Positions 11,642 to 19,815 are shown, counted from the first letter of the stretch. The stretch is 64,000 nt of DNA from Nocardia alba NBRC 108234 (GCF_001612665.1 NZ_BDAX01000009.1:186001-250000), one strand, 5' to 3'. The notes: generated by a model from the sequence alone, not told the origin. A program made the numbers and translations.

Positions 11642-12074
11642 GACCGACAAAGCCTATACCACCGCTGACCTGGTCATCTTCGGGGTCCACCCCTGCTTTC
11701 TACGATTTTTCTACGATTTACCCACGATCGACAACACGTGTATCACCTATCTGTATTCCCGGATCGGGCCCGAAGGCACTGGTGAGATGGGTCGAGCCGG
11801 CCTGCTGCTCGACCGTTCCCGATCCGACGACATCCCGCCCCGTCATTGCCATTGCGCACCCCCGTGTCGATCAATCGCCCGCTACTCGGGGCGATCCTGA
11901 GGAGATACTCGCTGACAGCGCGCTCCTGCCGGGATGAATGAGACGAACGACATCTGCATTCCGGCTGCCGGACGGCTGCCTGTGGAGCGGTCGTGTTCGG
12001 AAGCGAACGTCACCGAACACACCCACGCCCTCGGCGTCCCCGACGGTGGACCGACTGGCGAGTGCATGTCCCGG
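11642..12074. other. Gene-free spacer upstream of iscS
   Basis: No convincing protein is encoded here; frames of 86-197 residues on the plus strand have no recognisable composition and overlap better-supported genes. The part from about 11690 to 11765 is clearly poorer in G+C than its surroundings and includes the 11-bp tandem repeat at 11698-11719. It most likely holds the iscS-mnmA promoter and the left edge of the accessory block. Confidence 0.6.
11698..11719. repeat. Two tandem copies of TTCTACGATTT (11-bp period)
   Basis: Perfect copies at 11698-11708 and 11709-11719, 57-78 bp upstream of the iscS start. On the transcribed strand they read AAATCGTAGAA twice, downstream of TTGTCG (11729-11734), so they may include a -10 element or a site for a regulator that binds once per helical turn. 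Confidence 0.55.
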
Positions 12075-12314
12075 CTACTGGCTCGTTCCGGACTCGATCC
12101 GGTGCTGCTCGACCACGTCGTCGTATTCCTCCCGACGGTCTGCGGTCATATCGTCCTCGGCGTCGATGCTGAGGCTCCACGGAATCGGGCACGGCGGGGC
12201 ATGGTCAGGGTCGGGGCACAACAGTCGCTCGATCTGCTCGGCGACCGCACGCGCTTTCGTCTCCGAGGCGATGACTCCCAGACGGATCTCCCACAACTGT
12301 TTCTCGTCCGGCAT
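12075..12314 (-). CDS. Small conserved-looking hypothetical protein
   Basis: 79 residues (MPDEKQLWEIRLGVIAS...), acidic at the C-terminus, with CPDPDHAPPCPIPWS in the middle. The ATG at 12314 has AAGGAG nine bases upstream. Just before it, ending 3 bases away, is a possible 25-codon gene in the same direction. I recall similar short proteins as common in Nocardia genomes, often near regulators, but I cannot name a family. No catalytic motif or membrane segment is visible. Confidence 0.65.
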   Translation of the reverse strand: MPDEKQLWEIRLGVIASETKARAVAEQIERLLCPDPDHAPPCPIPWSLSIDAEDDMTADRREEYDDVVEQHRIESGTSQ

Positions 12315-12317
12315 CTA

Positions 12318-12395
12318 TCAGATCTCCTTGCAGTGGCGCTTGTAGTAGCCCTGCGGCACCTGCTCGTTTGCTACGTCACCCGAACACACCATCAT
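12318..12395 (-). CDS. Possible 25-residue small protein
   Basis: Reads MMVCSGDVANEQVP then QGYYKRHCKEI and stops with TGA at 12318-12320. The next gene starts 3 bases later (TGA-TAG-ATG) and its ribosome site lies inside this frame, which suggests translational coupling. The codon choice and the hydrophilic C-terminus look protein-like, but the length gives little statistical support and the frame has only a weak ribosome site. Confidence 0.4.
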   Translation of the reverse strand: MMVCSGDVANEQVPQGYYKRHCKEI

Positions 12396-12456
12396 GGCAA
12401 GTCACTTACCGAAATGGGGTCGGTCAGCGGACTGCGCTCGGTCTGGCTAGGGTGTG

Positions 12457-13164
12457 ATGTCAGACGTTTGTGTCGAATCGGGGTGCTGGACGGTGGAACA
12501 GGTCGCGTCGGTCGAGGGTCTTCGTGAGGTGTTGCGTGGGATCTCGGTGTTGAAAGGCCAAGCGCCAGAATTCGATCTGGATAATGCTCCCGGCAACCCG
12601 GTCGAGTTGTTTTCGACGTGGTTCCGATATGCCGTCGACGTGGGTGTGGTCGAGCCGCATGCGATGACTCTGTCCACTGTCGCTGCCGACGGTCGGCCTT
12701 CGGCGCGGGTGCTGATTCTGAAGGATGTCGACGCGACCGGCTGGCACTTCGCGATCAACGCGGGAAGCCGCAAGGGACTGGAGTTGGCCGCGAATCCGGT
12801 GGCGGCGTTGACTTTCTATTGGCCGCAGGTGGTGCGGCAGGTTCGGATATCAGGTCCGGTGGTGGCCGATAGTCCGCAGGTCGCAGCAGCTGATTTTCTG
12901 GCGCGCCCGATCGGGTCTCGACAGATCGCGCTCACCGGGCGTCAGAGCCAGATCTTCCATGCCGACAGCGAACTCGAGGACGCCCTCGAAAAGGCACGCG
13001 TGGAGCTGGAAGCTTCGCCGGACTCGGTTCCCACCGGGTGGACGTCTTACGCGGTTCAGCCCGACGAGGTCGAGTTCTGGCAAGGCGATCCCGCTCGTCT
13101 GCACAAACGATTGCGATACGAGCGCATCGACGGCGGCTGGGGACGTAACCGGCTGTGGCCGTGA
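12457..13164 (+). CDS. Pyridoxamine 5'-phosphate oxidase (PdxH)-like flavoprotein
   Basis: 235 residues. It follows the PdxH pattern throughout: NPVELFSTWF, EPHAMTLSTVAADGRPSARVLILK, the FMN-binding SRKGLELAANP, RQVRISG, DEVEFWQG and the C-terminal RLHKRLRYER. Family members oxidise pyridoxine/pyridoxamine 5'-phosphate to PLP with FMN and O2; PhzG-type phenazine enzymes share the fold. Divergence from housekeeping PdxH (for example ALTGRQSQ in place of WaSxQS) and its accessory setting leave the substrate open. Codon use looks less G+C-rich than in the backbone genes. Starts at GTG 12454 or 12493 are alternatives. Confidence 0.8.
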   Translation: MSDVCVESGCWTVEQVASVEGLREVLRGISVLKGQAPEFDLDNAPGNPVELFSTWFRYAVDVGVVEPHAMTLSTVAADGRPSARVLILKDVDATGWHFAINAGSRKGLELAANPVAALTFYWPQVVRQVRISGPVVADSPQVAAADFLARPIGSRQIALTGRQSQIFHADSELEDALEKARVELEASPDSVPTGWTSYAVQPDEVEFWQGDPARLHKRLRYERIDGGWGRNRLWP

Positions 13165-13237
13165 ACTATCTCTCGACCCCTTGATACCTGGTTGGCCCGG
13201 TGTCGACTTCGTTCTTCGCATCTCTTGCTACGGCGGC

Positions 13238-14053
13238 TCACAGGTCGGTCGTGCCGGCGCGGTGGGCCCACGCACGGACTATGGGTGGGGCGTACAGCCA
13301 TTGCTGCTGGTCTTCCAGCTCGGCCTGCGCAGCGGCTATCACCTCGGGTGGGATACCAAGAGAGACCAGAGTGTCGTGGGTCTGTACCCAGGTGAGGCTC
13401 CACATGCGCGCCATCGGTGAGCCCCCGCGAAACATCGGAATCTCAGCTTCGGCGTGAACATCTACGAGCCCGAGTGCGTCCAACTGCGCGGGCAAGCTCC
13501 GAGCCCAGGATTGACTCGCGCCCGCGATTTCGGTCGAGTGTGCGAAGGCACGCCAAACTTCGCCGAATGCACCTGGCATTTCATCGAGTACGCCGAGTCC
13601 GTCGCCCTCCTCGAGCACGAGAACGCCGCCCGGTACCAGTGCTCGGACCAACCGCTCCACAACGATGTCCCGGTCAGCGATGTGCAGCAGGACGAATCGG
13701 GTATGGACGAAATCAAATGCGCGCTCGGGGATGTCGCCGGTGACGAGGTCGAGTTGGGCAACTTCGCCACCGAGGCCAGGTAGGTCGGCGAGGTGGCGCG
13801 GGTCGGCATCGACTGCGAGCACTCGACCGCCGGGCAATGCGACACTGCACAGCCATCGTGCAAAAGATCCACCACCGGCCCCGGCCTCCAGGCACCGCGA
13901 TCCCGCCTTCACACCCAGCCGTTGCGCAAGCGCGATACTCCCTGAGTCATAGGCCGCGCCGAGCAGGGCAAGGCGTTCGTCAGCGAAACCCCATTCGTTC
14001 GGCAGCGTGTAGTGGGGGTCACCCGGTGAGGAACTCGGCGAAGACCAGCTCAT
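13238..14053 (-). CDS. SAM-dependent methyltransferase
   Basis: 271 residues with a class I methyltransferase fold: motif I CLEAGAGGGSFARWL, motif II acidic LAVDADPRHL, then LDLVTGDIPERAFDFVHTRFVLLHI and LVPGGVLVLEEGD. The C-terminal ~100 residues after GDG probably cover the substrate pocket (GASQSWARSLPAQL). It converges on the PdxH-like gene and is in the same direction as the SnoaL-like gene 153 bp upstream. The substrate is not predictable. Confidence 0.85.
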   Translation of the reverse strand: MSWSSPSSSPGDPHYTLPNEWGFADERLALLGAAYDSGSIALAQRLGVKAGSRCLEAGAGGGSFARWLCSVALPGGRVLAVDADPRHLADLPGLGGEVAQLDLVTGDIPERAFDFVHTRFVLLHIADRDIVVERLVRALVPGGVLVLEEGDGLGVLDEMPGAFGEVWRAFAHSTEIAGASQSWARSLPAQLDALGLVDVHAEAEIPMFRGGSPMARMWSLTWVQTHDTLVSLGIPPEVIAAAQAELEDQQQWLYAPPIVRAWAHRAGTTDL

Positions 14054-14064
14054 GTCCAGACGCT

Positions 14065-14104
14065 AAGCCCGGTGACCTGTGCCGAAGGCCGGTTTACCGG
14101 GCTT
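14065..14104. terminator. Hairpin between methyltransferase and SnoaL-like genes
   Basis: Arms 14065-14073 and 14096-14104 (aagcccggt/accgggctt) are exact complements; the 22-nt loop is long. It lies between two minus-strand genes and would end transcripts from the SnoaL-like gene. Confidence 0.45.
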
Positions 14105-14205
14105 CTCCTGGCTGAGTGACCGAATCGACACTGCCGGCCCAACGTCGAAAAACCAGGGCGGTGTGACCGGCGGTCGACGTGACGATCGCCGGCCACGTCA
14201 CGGGG

Positions 14206-14640
14206 TCAGGTGGTCGCGGAGTGTGCCGAGGGGACGACGCCGAGTTGTTGCATCATCCCGAGTGTGTCCCAGGAGGCCCAGCTCTCGATGATCTTTCCGT
14301 CGCGGAAGCGGTTGATCGTCACTCCCGCGACCACCGCGGATTTGCCGGTGGCGGGCATGCCCATCAGCTCGCCGTCGTTGGTTCCGGTTCCCGTCCAGCG
14401 GGTGGTGACGAAGTCGCCCTCGGCGATTTGTTCGTTGACGAGGAACCGTTGGTCGGAGAAAGCGTCGAGATACATCTGTGCCTGCCGTTTCAGGCCGTCC
14501 GGACCGTGGATCTCGGCGAACGGGTTCTGCGGATCGTGGTCGATGGCGTCGTCGGCGATCAGCTCGTCGAATACGTCGAGATCTCTGGCGTTCCACGCGT
14601 CGAACATGCGCTTGGCGCATGCCTTGTTCTGCTCTGACAT
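14206..14640 (-). CDS. SnoaL-like polyketide cyclase/ester cyclase family protein
   Basis: 144 residues from ATG 14640 (GAGGG upstream); a start 8 codons earlier is possible. Features of the NTF2-like SnoaL group are AKRMFDAWNARDLDVFDELIADDAIDHDP, of which WNARDLDVFDEL is diagnostic, GPDGLKRQ, the central FVTTRWTGTGTNDGELMGMPATGK region and FRDGKIIESWASWD. Known members cyclise anthracycline precursors or act in stress and catabolism; the fold alone does not tell. It lies downstream of the GMC/aldehyde dehydrogenase genes in the same direction, 269 bp away. Confidence 0.85.
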   Translation of the reverse strand: MSEQNKACAKRMFDAWNARDLDVFDELIADDAIDHDPQNPFAEIHGPDGLKRQAQMYLDAFSDQRFLVNEQIAEGDFVTTRWTGTGTNDGELMGMPATGKSAVVAGVTINRFRDGKIIESWASWDTLGMMQQLGVVPSAHSATT

Positions 14641-14789
14641 AGCGTTTCCCTCACTCGTGATCACGCCGAGCCGGCGAGGTACAGGCAGCCTTCGTCGCGC
14701 CCGGCAGGTGCATGGTGTGATGCTCGGGACGCGACGGGCGACGTGAACTCAGTCGTCACAACGTGATTCGGGGACGCTGCCAGCACGGG

Positions 14790-14821
14790 ATACTCGCCCG
14801 GAGGTTTTGCCCGGCGAGTAT
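14790..14821. terminator. Hairpin downstream of the GMC oxidoreductase gene
   Basis: Arms 14790-14798 and 14813-14821 (atactcgcc/ggcgagtat) pair exactly around a 14-nt loop. It lies 89 nt after the stop of the GMC gene on the transcribed strand and could separate that operon from the SnoaL-like gene. Confidence 0.45.
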
Positions 14822-14909
14822 TCGCATACCCGCCGGTCGCCGACCTTGAAGCCGGTATACGACTTCATTGTGCGCCTTTTTCCCGAACAAGGTAAGGGGC
14901 TGCGCGGGG

Positions 14910-16484
14910 TCAGCGCAGCAGGTCGGCCGCCTTCTCACCGATGACCACGGCGGGGGCGTGGGTGTGGCCGCGGATGATGGTCGGCATGACCGAGGCGTCG
15001 GCCACACGCAGGCCGTCGAGGCCGCGAACCTTCAGGTCGGGGGTGACGACGCTGGCGGTGTCGGTGCCCATCCGGCAGGTGCTGGTCGGGTGGTAGAGGG
15101 TGTGGGAGTGCCAGGTCAGGGCGTCCTCGAGGGTTTCCTCGATGGTGGGCTGTTCGCGTTTGGGCTGGAGGAATCGGCCGATCCGGGAGCCGAGCGGCTC
15201 GGCGCTCACGATGCGGTGCGCGATGCGCAGTCCGGCGAGCAGCGCGGCGCGGTCGGCGCCGTCGGGGTCGGACAGGTAGCGGGGGTCGACCAGGGCCTTG
15301 GCCATCGGGTCGGCGGAGGCGAGGGTGACCGTGCCGCGGCTGCGTGGCTGGAGCAGGATCGGGCCGATCGCGACGCCGTGGCCGGGTGCGACGCCGATCC
15401 CCTCGTCGTAGAACGGGGCGGGGCCGAAGATGATCTCGAGGTCGGGAAGCTCGAGGTCGGGCCTGCTGCGCGCGAAACCGTAGGCTTCGCCGACATTGGA
15501 CGTGAGCATGCCTTGGCGTCGGGTGAGGTAGTTGACCAGCTCCAGCGGTTTCTCCGCGGCGAACAGCGTGTCGGATTCGACGGCGAAGCCGAGCAGTGAG
15601 ATCAGGTGATCGGTGAGGTTGCGGCCCACCTCCGGAAGGTGCTGCACCACCGGAATGCCTTGGCGGCGAAGCTCTTCCCGGTCACCGACACCGGACAGCT
15701 GCAACAGCTGCGGGCTGTTGATCGCACCGCCGCACAGCACCACCTCCTTGCGAGCACGCACCAGATGGGTTTGCCCTTCCCTGCGGTATTCGACGCCGAC
15801 CGCACGGGTGCCCTCGAACACGATCCGGGTCGCCTGCGCGCCGGTGAGGACGGTCAGATTCGACCGCTTGCGCGCGGGCCTCAGATAAGCGTCCGCGGTG
15901 CTCCAGCGCGCGCCGCGCTTCTGGCACACCATGGTCTGCGTGAAGCCCTCGGGCTGCGCCAGATTGGCGCGCTCGCGCTTGAAACCGGCGTGCTCGGCAG
16001 CGGCGAGGAAGTCCTCGGTCCAGCCGCGAGGGCTGCGCTGGTGCGAGATCCGCAGCGGCCCGGAACGGCCCTCGTCCGGTTCGGCGGCGTCCTCGACGGA
16101 CTCGATGCGCCGGAAGTACTCGACCACATTCGCGAACGACCAGCCGGGCCCGGCGGCGCGGGCCCACGCGTCGTAGTCGGCCGCGAAGCCGCGCACCCAC
16201 ATCATCGCGTTCATCGACGACGATCCGCCGAGCATCTTGCCGCGCGGCCAGAAGACCTGGCGGTCACCGAGTTCGGGCTGCGGGGTGGTGAGGTAGTTCC
16301 AGTCGAGCTCGGTCTGAAACAGCTTCGAGAAGGCGGCCGGGATGTGGACCGCCTGGTTCTTGTCCTCCGGTCCGGCCTCCAGTGCGATGACCTCGGTCGC
16401 GGAGCGCTCACTGAGCCGCGCCGCGAGCACCGCGCCCGAGGAACCGGTGCCGACGACGACGTAGTCGGCGATGCTGCTGTTCAT
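14910..16484 (-). CDS. GMC family oxidoreductase (choline/alcohol dehydrogenase-like)
   Basis: 524 residues. N-terminal Rossmann motif YVVVGTGSSGAVLAARLSE binds FAD; GMC signature 1 is seen in WPRGKMLGGSSSMNAMMWVRG and signature 2 in GGAINSPQLLQLSGVG. The C-terminal catalytic region has WHSHTLYHPTSTCRMG and GHTHAP, the latter carrying His where many GMC enzymes have Asn. It should oxidise an alcohol to an aldehyde. ATG 16484 has GGAG upstream; the longer frame overlaps the aldehyde dehydrogenase gene. Placed 24 bp downstream of the aldehyde dehydrogenase, so the pair probably oxidises one alcohol to an acid. Confidence 0.9.
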   Translation of the reverse strand: MNSSIADYVVVGTGSSGAVLAARLSERSATEVIALEAGPEDKNQAVHIPAAFSKLFQTELDWNYLTTPQPELGDRQVFWPRGKMLGGSSSMNAMMWVRGFAADYDAWARAAGPGWSFANVVEYFRRIESVEDAAEPDEGRSGPLRISHQRSPRGWTEDFLAAAEHAGFKRERANLAQPEGFTQTMVCQKRGARWSTADAYLRPARKRSNLTVLTGAQATRIVFEGTRAVGVEYRREGQTHLVRARKEVVLCGGAINSPQLLQLSGVGDREELRRQGIPVVQHLPEVGRNLTDHLISLLGFAVESDTLFAAEKPLELVNYLTRRQGMLTSNVGEAYGFARSRPDLELPDLEIIFGPAPFYDEGIGVAPGHGVAIGPILLQPRSRGTVTLASADPMAKALVDPRYLSDPDGADRAALLAGLRIAHRIVSAEPLGSRIGRFLQPKREQPTIEETLEDALTWHSHTLYHPTSTCRMGTDTASVVTPDLKVRGLDGLRVADASVMPTIIRGHTHAPAVVIGEKAADLLR

Positions 16485-16507
16485 CTGATTCTCCAAGGAA
16501 GTCGGGC

Positions 16508-18223
16508 TCAGCCGCGCAGGGCGGACGCGAAGATCTGGGGCAGGCGCAGCCAGCCGGGCTCGGCGCCGAATCCGGCGAGCAGCCTGCCGGTGCTCGCGGC
16601 GGTCTTGTTGCCGACGAACCACGGCGGCTTCGGCGAGATCGCGAATTCGCCGTGCAGCAGCGACCGCGGCGCCGGGCGGAACGGGCCGCGCACCACGGTG
16701 CGTTCCACCCGGTCGATCAGCCAGGCGTTGTGGACGACGCCGATGCCGCTCTGCACATCGTCGATGGTGTGGCCGGGAAAAGCGCCCCAGGACGCCGTCG
16801 GCGTCAGGTAGCCGACGCCGGTCCAGGCGTTGATCGCGACGGTGCCGTAGCGCAGGTCCTCGATCAGCTCGTCGAACGACGCGCCGAGCCGATCGATGGT
16901 GTCGGGCTTGGCGATGATGTTGACGCCGAGCGTCCCGACGAACGCGTCGTTCGCGGTGCGGGCCGCGGCCCTGGCGAATTCCGGTCCGGTTCCGGGCAAT
17001 TCGACCACACCGAGCACCGGCGCGAAATACTCCTCGGTGAGCAGCGGCTCCGCCGGGGAGGGCGCGAGGCCGGTGACCAGGACCCGCTCACCGTCGCGTC
17101 CGAGGCGCTCGGCTTCGGGATAGGTCCCGCAGGCCCGCGCTACGCGATCATCGCTACCCGGGTAGTAGGGCGGGCGGGTGGGCGCCGCCGCGAGCGCGGT
17201 GCGCACCGCCGCGAGGAATTGATCCTTCTGCGCCCAATCGGCCGAGATGATCAAAGCCTGGGCGGCGACGCAATTGTAGCCGCCGTTGTGCAGCCGCTGC
17301 GTCGCGACGTGCTCGGCTTGGAAGGCGATATCGGCCGCGCTCCACTCGCCGGGGAGCACGATCGTCGGCGATACGCCGCCGAGTTCGCTGGTGACCGGCT
17401 TGGTGAGCTTCGGCGTGCCCGCCAGCCTGCGCTCGTCCGCTTCGGGGCCGGTGCCCCAGACGATCGCGTCGTGGGTGCGCGCGCTGCCGGTCATGTGCAC
17501 GTGGTCGACGAGGTCGTGGTCGACCAGGTAGCCGCCCACCTCGGCGCCGCCGGTCAACAGCCGCACCGTGCCGAGCTCGATCAGCGGGGCCAGGATCGCG
17601 GCGAACACCGGCAGCATCGGATCGGTGATCGGGTTGAGTTTGAGCGCGACGACCCGATTGTGCGCGATCAGCTCGTAGAGCACGTCCAGCGGCGCGATCG
17701 AGGTGATGTTGCCCGCGCCGAGCACCGCGCCGACGCCGTGGGTGCGGCTCGGATCCAGCTGTGCCAGACCGGCATTGGTCTTCGCGGCGGCACTGCTGAC
17801 GCCGCGCTGCAACCACACCTGCGCGCTGAACCCATTGAGCAGCAACGCGTCGAACGGGCCGGCGGGCAGCACATCCACGGTGACCCGGTCGCCCGCGACG
17901 CCGAATGTGGCTCCGTCGAGCGGGCTCTCGCCGCGGGCGAGGACCTCGAGCGTCTTCGACAGCGCGCCGAGTCCGGCGGCCATCACATACGGCCCCGAGA
18001 TCCACTCCTCACCGACCAACGGCGAGGACGCCGCGAGACCCTTGATGGCGCAGGCCGCGTCGACCCACTGCTGAGCGTGGCGGCCGGTGAGCTCGCGCAC
18101 CCGGTCCAGCAGGGCACGCCGGTCGGACAACGAGGTGGCCGCCCACTTCTTCTCGCCTTCGGCGAGCTCGGACAGCGCGGCGTCAACCGCGACACGGGCG
18201 GACTCTGCCATCTTGATGACCAC
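16508..18223 (-). CDS. Aldehyde dehydrogenase family protein, extended
   Basis: 571 residues, longer than the usual ~490. Recognisable ALDH elements: VLGAGNITSI (cofactor region), VVALKLNPITD (Lys of the KxNP motif), HMTGSARTHD, the Glu of TSELGGVSP and the catalytic Cys in GGYNCVAAQ. The C-terminal ~70 residues (HNAWLIDRVERTV to the end) continue beyond the standard domain. GTG 18223 is chosen because GGAGG stands 7 bases upstream. First gene of a two-gene operon with the GMC oxidoreductase; the upstream region shared with the divergent PucR gene contains two matching dyads. Confidence 0.88.
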   Translation of the reverse strand: MVIKMAESARVAVDAALSELAEGEKKWAATSLSDRRALLDRVRELTGRHAQQWVDAACAIKGLAASSPLVGEEWISGPYVMAAGLGALSKTLEVLARGESPLDGATFGVAGDRVTVDVLPAGPFDALLLNGFSAQVWLQRGVSSAAAKTNAGLAQLDPSRTHGVGAVLGAGNITSIAPLDVLYELIAHNRVVALKLNPITDPMLPVFAAILAPLIELGTVRLLTGGAEVGGYLVDHDLVDHVHMTGSARTHDAIVWGTGPEADERRLAGTPKLTKPVTSELGGVSPTIVLPGEWSAADIAFQAEHVATQRLHNGGYNCVAAQALIISADWAQKDQFLAAVRTALAAAPTRPPYYPGSDDRVARACGTYPEAERLGRDGERVLVTGLAPSPAEPLLTEEYFAPVLGVVELPGTGPEFARAAARTANDAFVGTLGVNIIAKPDTIDRLGASFDELIEDLRYGTVAINAWTGVGYLTPTASWGAFPGHTIDDVQSGIGVVHNAWLIDRVERTVVRGPFRPAPRSLLHGEFAISPKPPWFVGNKTAASTGRLLAGFGAEPGWLRLPQIFASALRG

Positions 18224-18345
18224 TTGCGATCCTCCACGACTCTTGGGACGGTCCACGGCATGCGGCGGACGCGATACTTCGATTCTGTCGCGGCGGAGCA
18301 GATGGGCACCATGTGCCGCCGTTGCGGATCGGCCCCCCTCCGGAC

Positions 18346-18359
18346 TGTGCTCGAGCACA
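18346..18359. promoter_or_regulatory. Dyad TGTGCTCGAGCACA, site 1
   Basis: Perfect 14-bp palindrome in the divergent region between the aldehyde dehydrogenase and PucR-type genes, 123 bp upstream of the former. It matches the site at 18454-18467 in all but one base. Probable operator for the adjacent regulator. Confidence 0.6.
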
Positions 18360-18453
18360 ACACCAGCGTGACGTGCCTCATGCTGATTCTCGGACGATCT
18401 CATCGTTGGTGCCGAGTGCTACCGGTATCGAGTTCAGCGGCCCACAGACCTGG

Positions 18454-18467
18454 TGTGCTCGTGCACA
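18454..18467. promoter_or_regulatory. Dyad TGTGCTCGTGCACA, site 2
   Basis: Second copy of the dyad, 108 bp centre to centre from site 1 and 40 bp upstream of the regulator start. Close to the ribosome site of the leader frame at 18481, so binding here would block regulator transcription (autoregulation). Confidence 0.6.
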
Positions 18468-18480
18468 ATGGGGAGGTGGC

Positions 18481-18510
18481 GTGAGTCATGTCGGATCGCC
18501 TAGCCTATGA
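18481..18510 (+). CDS. Possible 9-residue leader peptide
   Basis: GTG at 18481 preceded by GGGAGG (18471-18476, 4-nt gap to the start) reads MSHVGSPSL and stops at TGA 18508-18510, which overlaps the ATG of the PucR-type gene (ATGA). The regulator's own start has no ribosome site, so the leader frame may deliver ribosomes to it by coupling. Confidence 0.45.
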   Translation: MSHVGSPSL

Positions 18511-19700
18511 GAGTGACCGCATCACTGCCGACCACCGACGCCACACCCCTCGGGCTCGCCGAGCCGCTCCTCGACTCGGTGGAGATGATGGCCGAGGAGC
18601 TCGTCGCGCGCATAGCGGGAGCGGACCGTTCCTACGCCGATCCAGGACTGCTGACGGCCGAGGAACTCCAGCAGGCGTGCCTGGCGAACCTCACCGCGAT
18701 CATCAGCGCCCTCGCCGGAATCGAGCCGACCCGGCTGCACGCGGCGCGCGCGGTCGGTCGGCTCAAGGCCGAGCGTGGGGTCCCGATCGCCGCGCTGCTG
18801 CACGCCTACCGGCTCGGCGGCCGACTGGCCTGGGAGGAACTCACCGCCCGATCCACCGGGCCGGGCGACCCTCGGCTGCACGATCTCGCCACCCATCTGT
18901 GGGAGCTCATCGACACCTTCTCCGACGCGGCGGTCGAGTCCTATCGCGAGACCGAGATCATGCTCGCCCACGTCGACGCGCAGGCTCAGAGTCGTTTGAT
19001 CCGTACGCTTTTCGACGATCATTCCGACAATCCCGCCCACACGCTGACCGCGCTGCGCACCCTGGGACTGGCCGAGAGCGGCACGTTCGCCGTGGTGTCG
19101 ATCGAGACCACCGACCCCGGCGCCACCCTGCCCGGCCGCCTGGTCGGCGCGTTGCGAGATCTCGGCGCCGGATCGGTGTGGGATTCACAGATCGACTCGC
19201 ACACCGGGCTGCTGTCCTCGACCACACCGGCGGCGATCGAACGGTCCGCCGCCGCGCTGGCCGAGCTCGTCGACGGGCGGATCGGGCTCAGCACCGCCTT
19301 CACCAGCCCCACCGCCATACCCGGCGCGCTCACCGAAGCCCGCCTCGCCGCCCGCAGCGCGCGACCCGGCGCGCACACGGTCGTCCGGTTCGGGAGCGAG
19401 CCCGTCGCCCACCTGCTCGTCACCGTGCCCGAGGCCAGTTGGCGCGCCGCGACCCAGATTCTCGGACCGGTGCTGCGACTGCCCGCACCCGAACGCGACG
19501 ATCTGATCGGCGCGCTCGACGCCTGGTACGAATGCCGCGGATCAACCGCCGCGGCGGCCGAACGGCTGCACTGTCACCGCAACACGGTGCGCTACCGCCT
19601 GCGCAAGATTCGCGACCTCACCGGCCGTGACACCGCCGATCCGGTGCATTCGGCGCAACTGCATCTCGCGTTGCAAGCGGTGACCCTGCTCGGACCATAG
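18507..19700 (+). CDS. PucR/CdaR-type transcriptional regulator
   Basis: 397 residues. The C-terminus has the helix-turn-helix of the PucR family (WYECRGSTAAAAERLHCHRNTVRYRLRKI, with HRNTVRYRL as hallmark). The N-terminal half (RVGAL-type RsbRD-like region, with RAVGRLKAERGVPIAALLHAYRLGG) and the middle GGDEF-like segment are those of PucR regulators that sense catabolic substrates. Divergent transcription from the aldehyde dehydrogenase/GMC operon and two shared dyads argue that it controls that operon and itself. The effector is unknown. Confidence 0.88.
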   Translation: MRVTASLPTTDATPLGLAEPLLDSVEMMAEELVARIAGADRSYADPGLLTAEELQQACLANLTAIISALAGIEPTRLHAARAVGRLKAERGVPIAALLHAYRLGGRLAWEELTARSTGPGDPRLHDLATHLWELIDTFSDAAVESYRETEIMLAHVDAQAQSRLIRTLFDDHSDNPAHTLTALRTLGLAESGTFAVVSIETTDPGATLPGRLVGALRDLGAGSVWDSQIDSHTGLLSSTTPAAIERSAAALAELVDGRIGLSTAFTSPTAIPGALTEARLAARSARPGAHTVVRFGSEPVAHLLVTVPEASWRAATQILGPVLRLPAPERDDLIGALDAWYECRGSTAAAAERLHCHRNTVRYRLRKIRDLTGRDTADPVHSAQLHLALQAVTLLGP

Positions 19701-19815
19701 CGGTCGAATCCGCAGTGCCGTGACCAGCGCTGACGCCAGCCCATGGCACTGAGTGCCAGCCGAGGTGAAATAATCCCCGGGACAGCCAGGGCAATGCGAT
19801 GTTGGGAGTACTCCA

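Noticed and set aside
11640..11900. 86-residue plus-strand ORF
   Set aside because: No ribosome site, no motif; lies in the promoter region of iscS.
11934..12527. 197-residue plus-strand ORF
   Set aside because: Overlaps the better-supported 79-residue minus gene and runs into the PdxH-like gene in another frame; no family resemblance.
14899..14919. Hairpin overlapping the GMC stop codon (gctgcgc/gcgcagc)
   Set aside because: The stem is only 7 bp and includes the stop codon itself; such short GC stems are frequent by chance here.
18305..18317. Third dyad GGCAC-CAT-GTGCC near the PucR operators
   Set aside because: It has the half-sites in inverted order and a different spacer, so it is not a clear third copy of the TGTGCTCGWGCACA motif.
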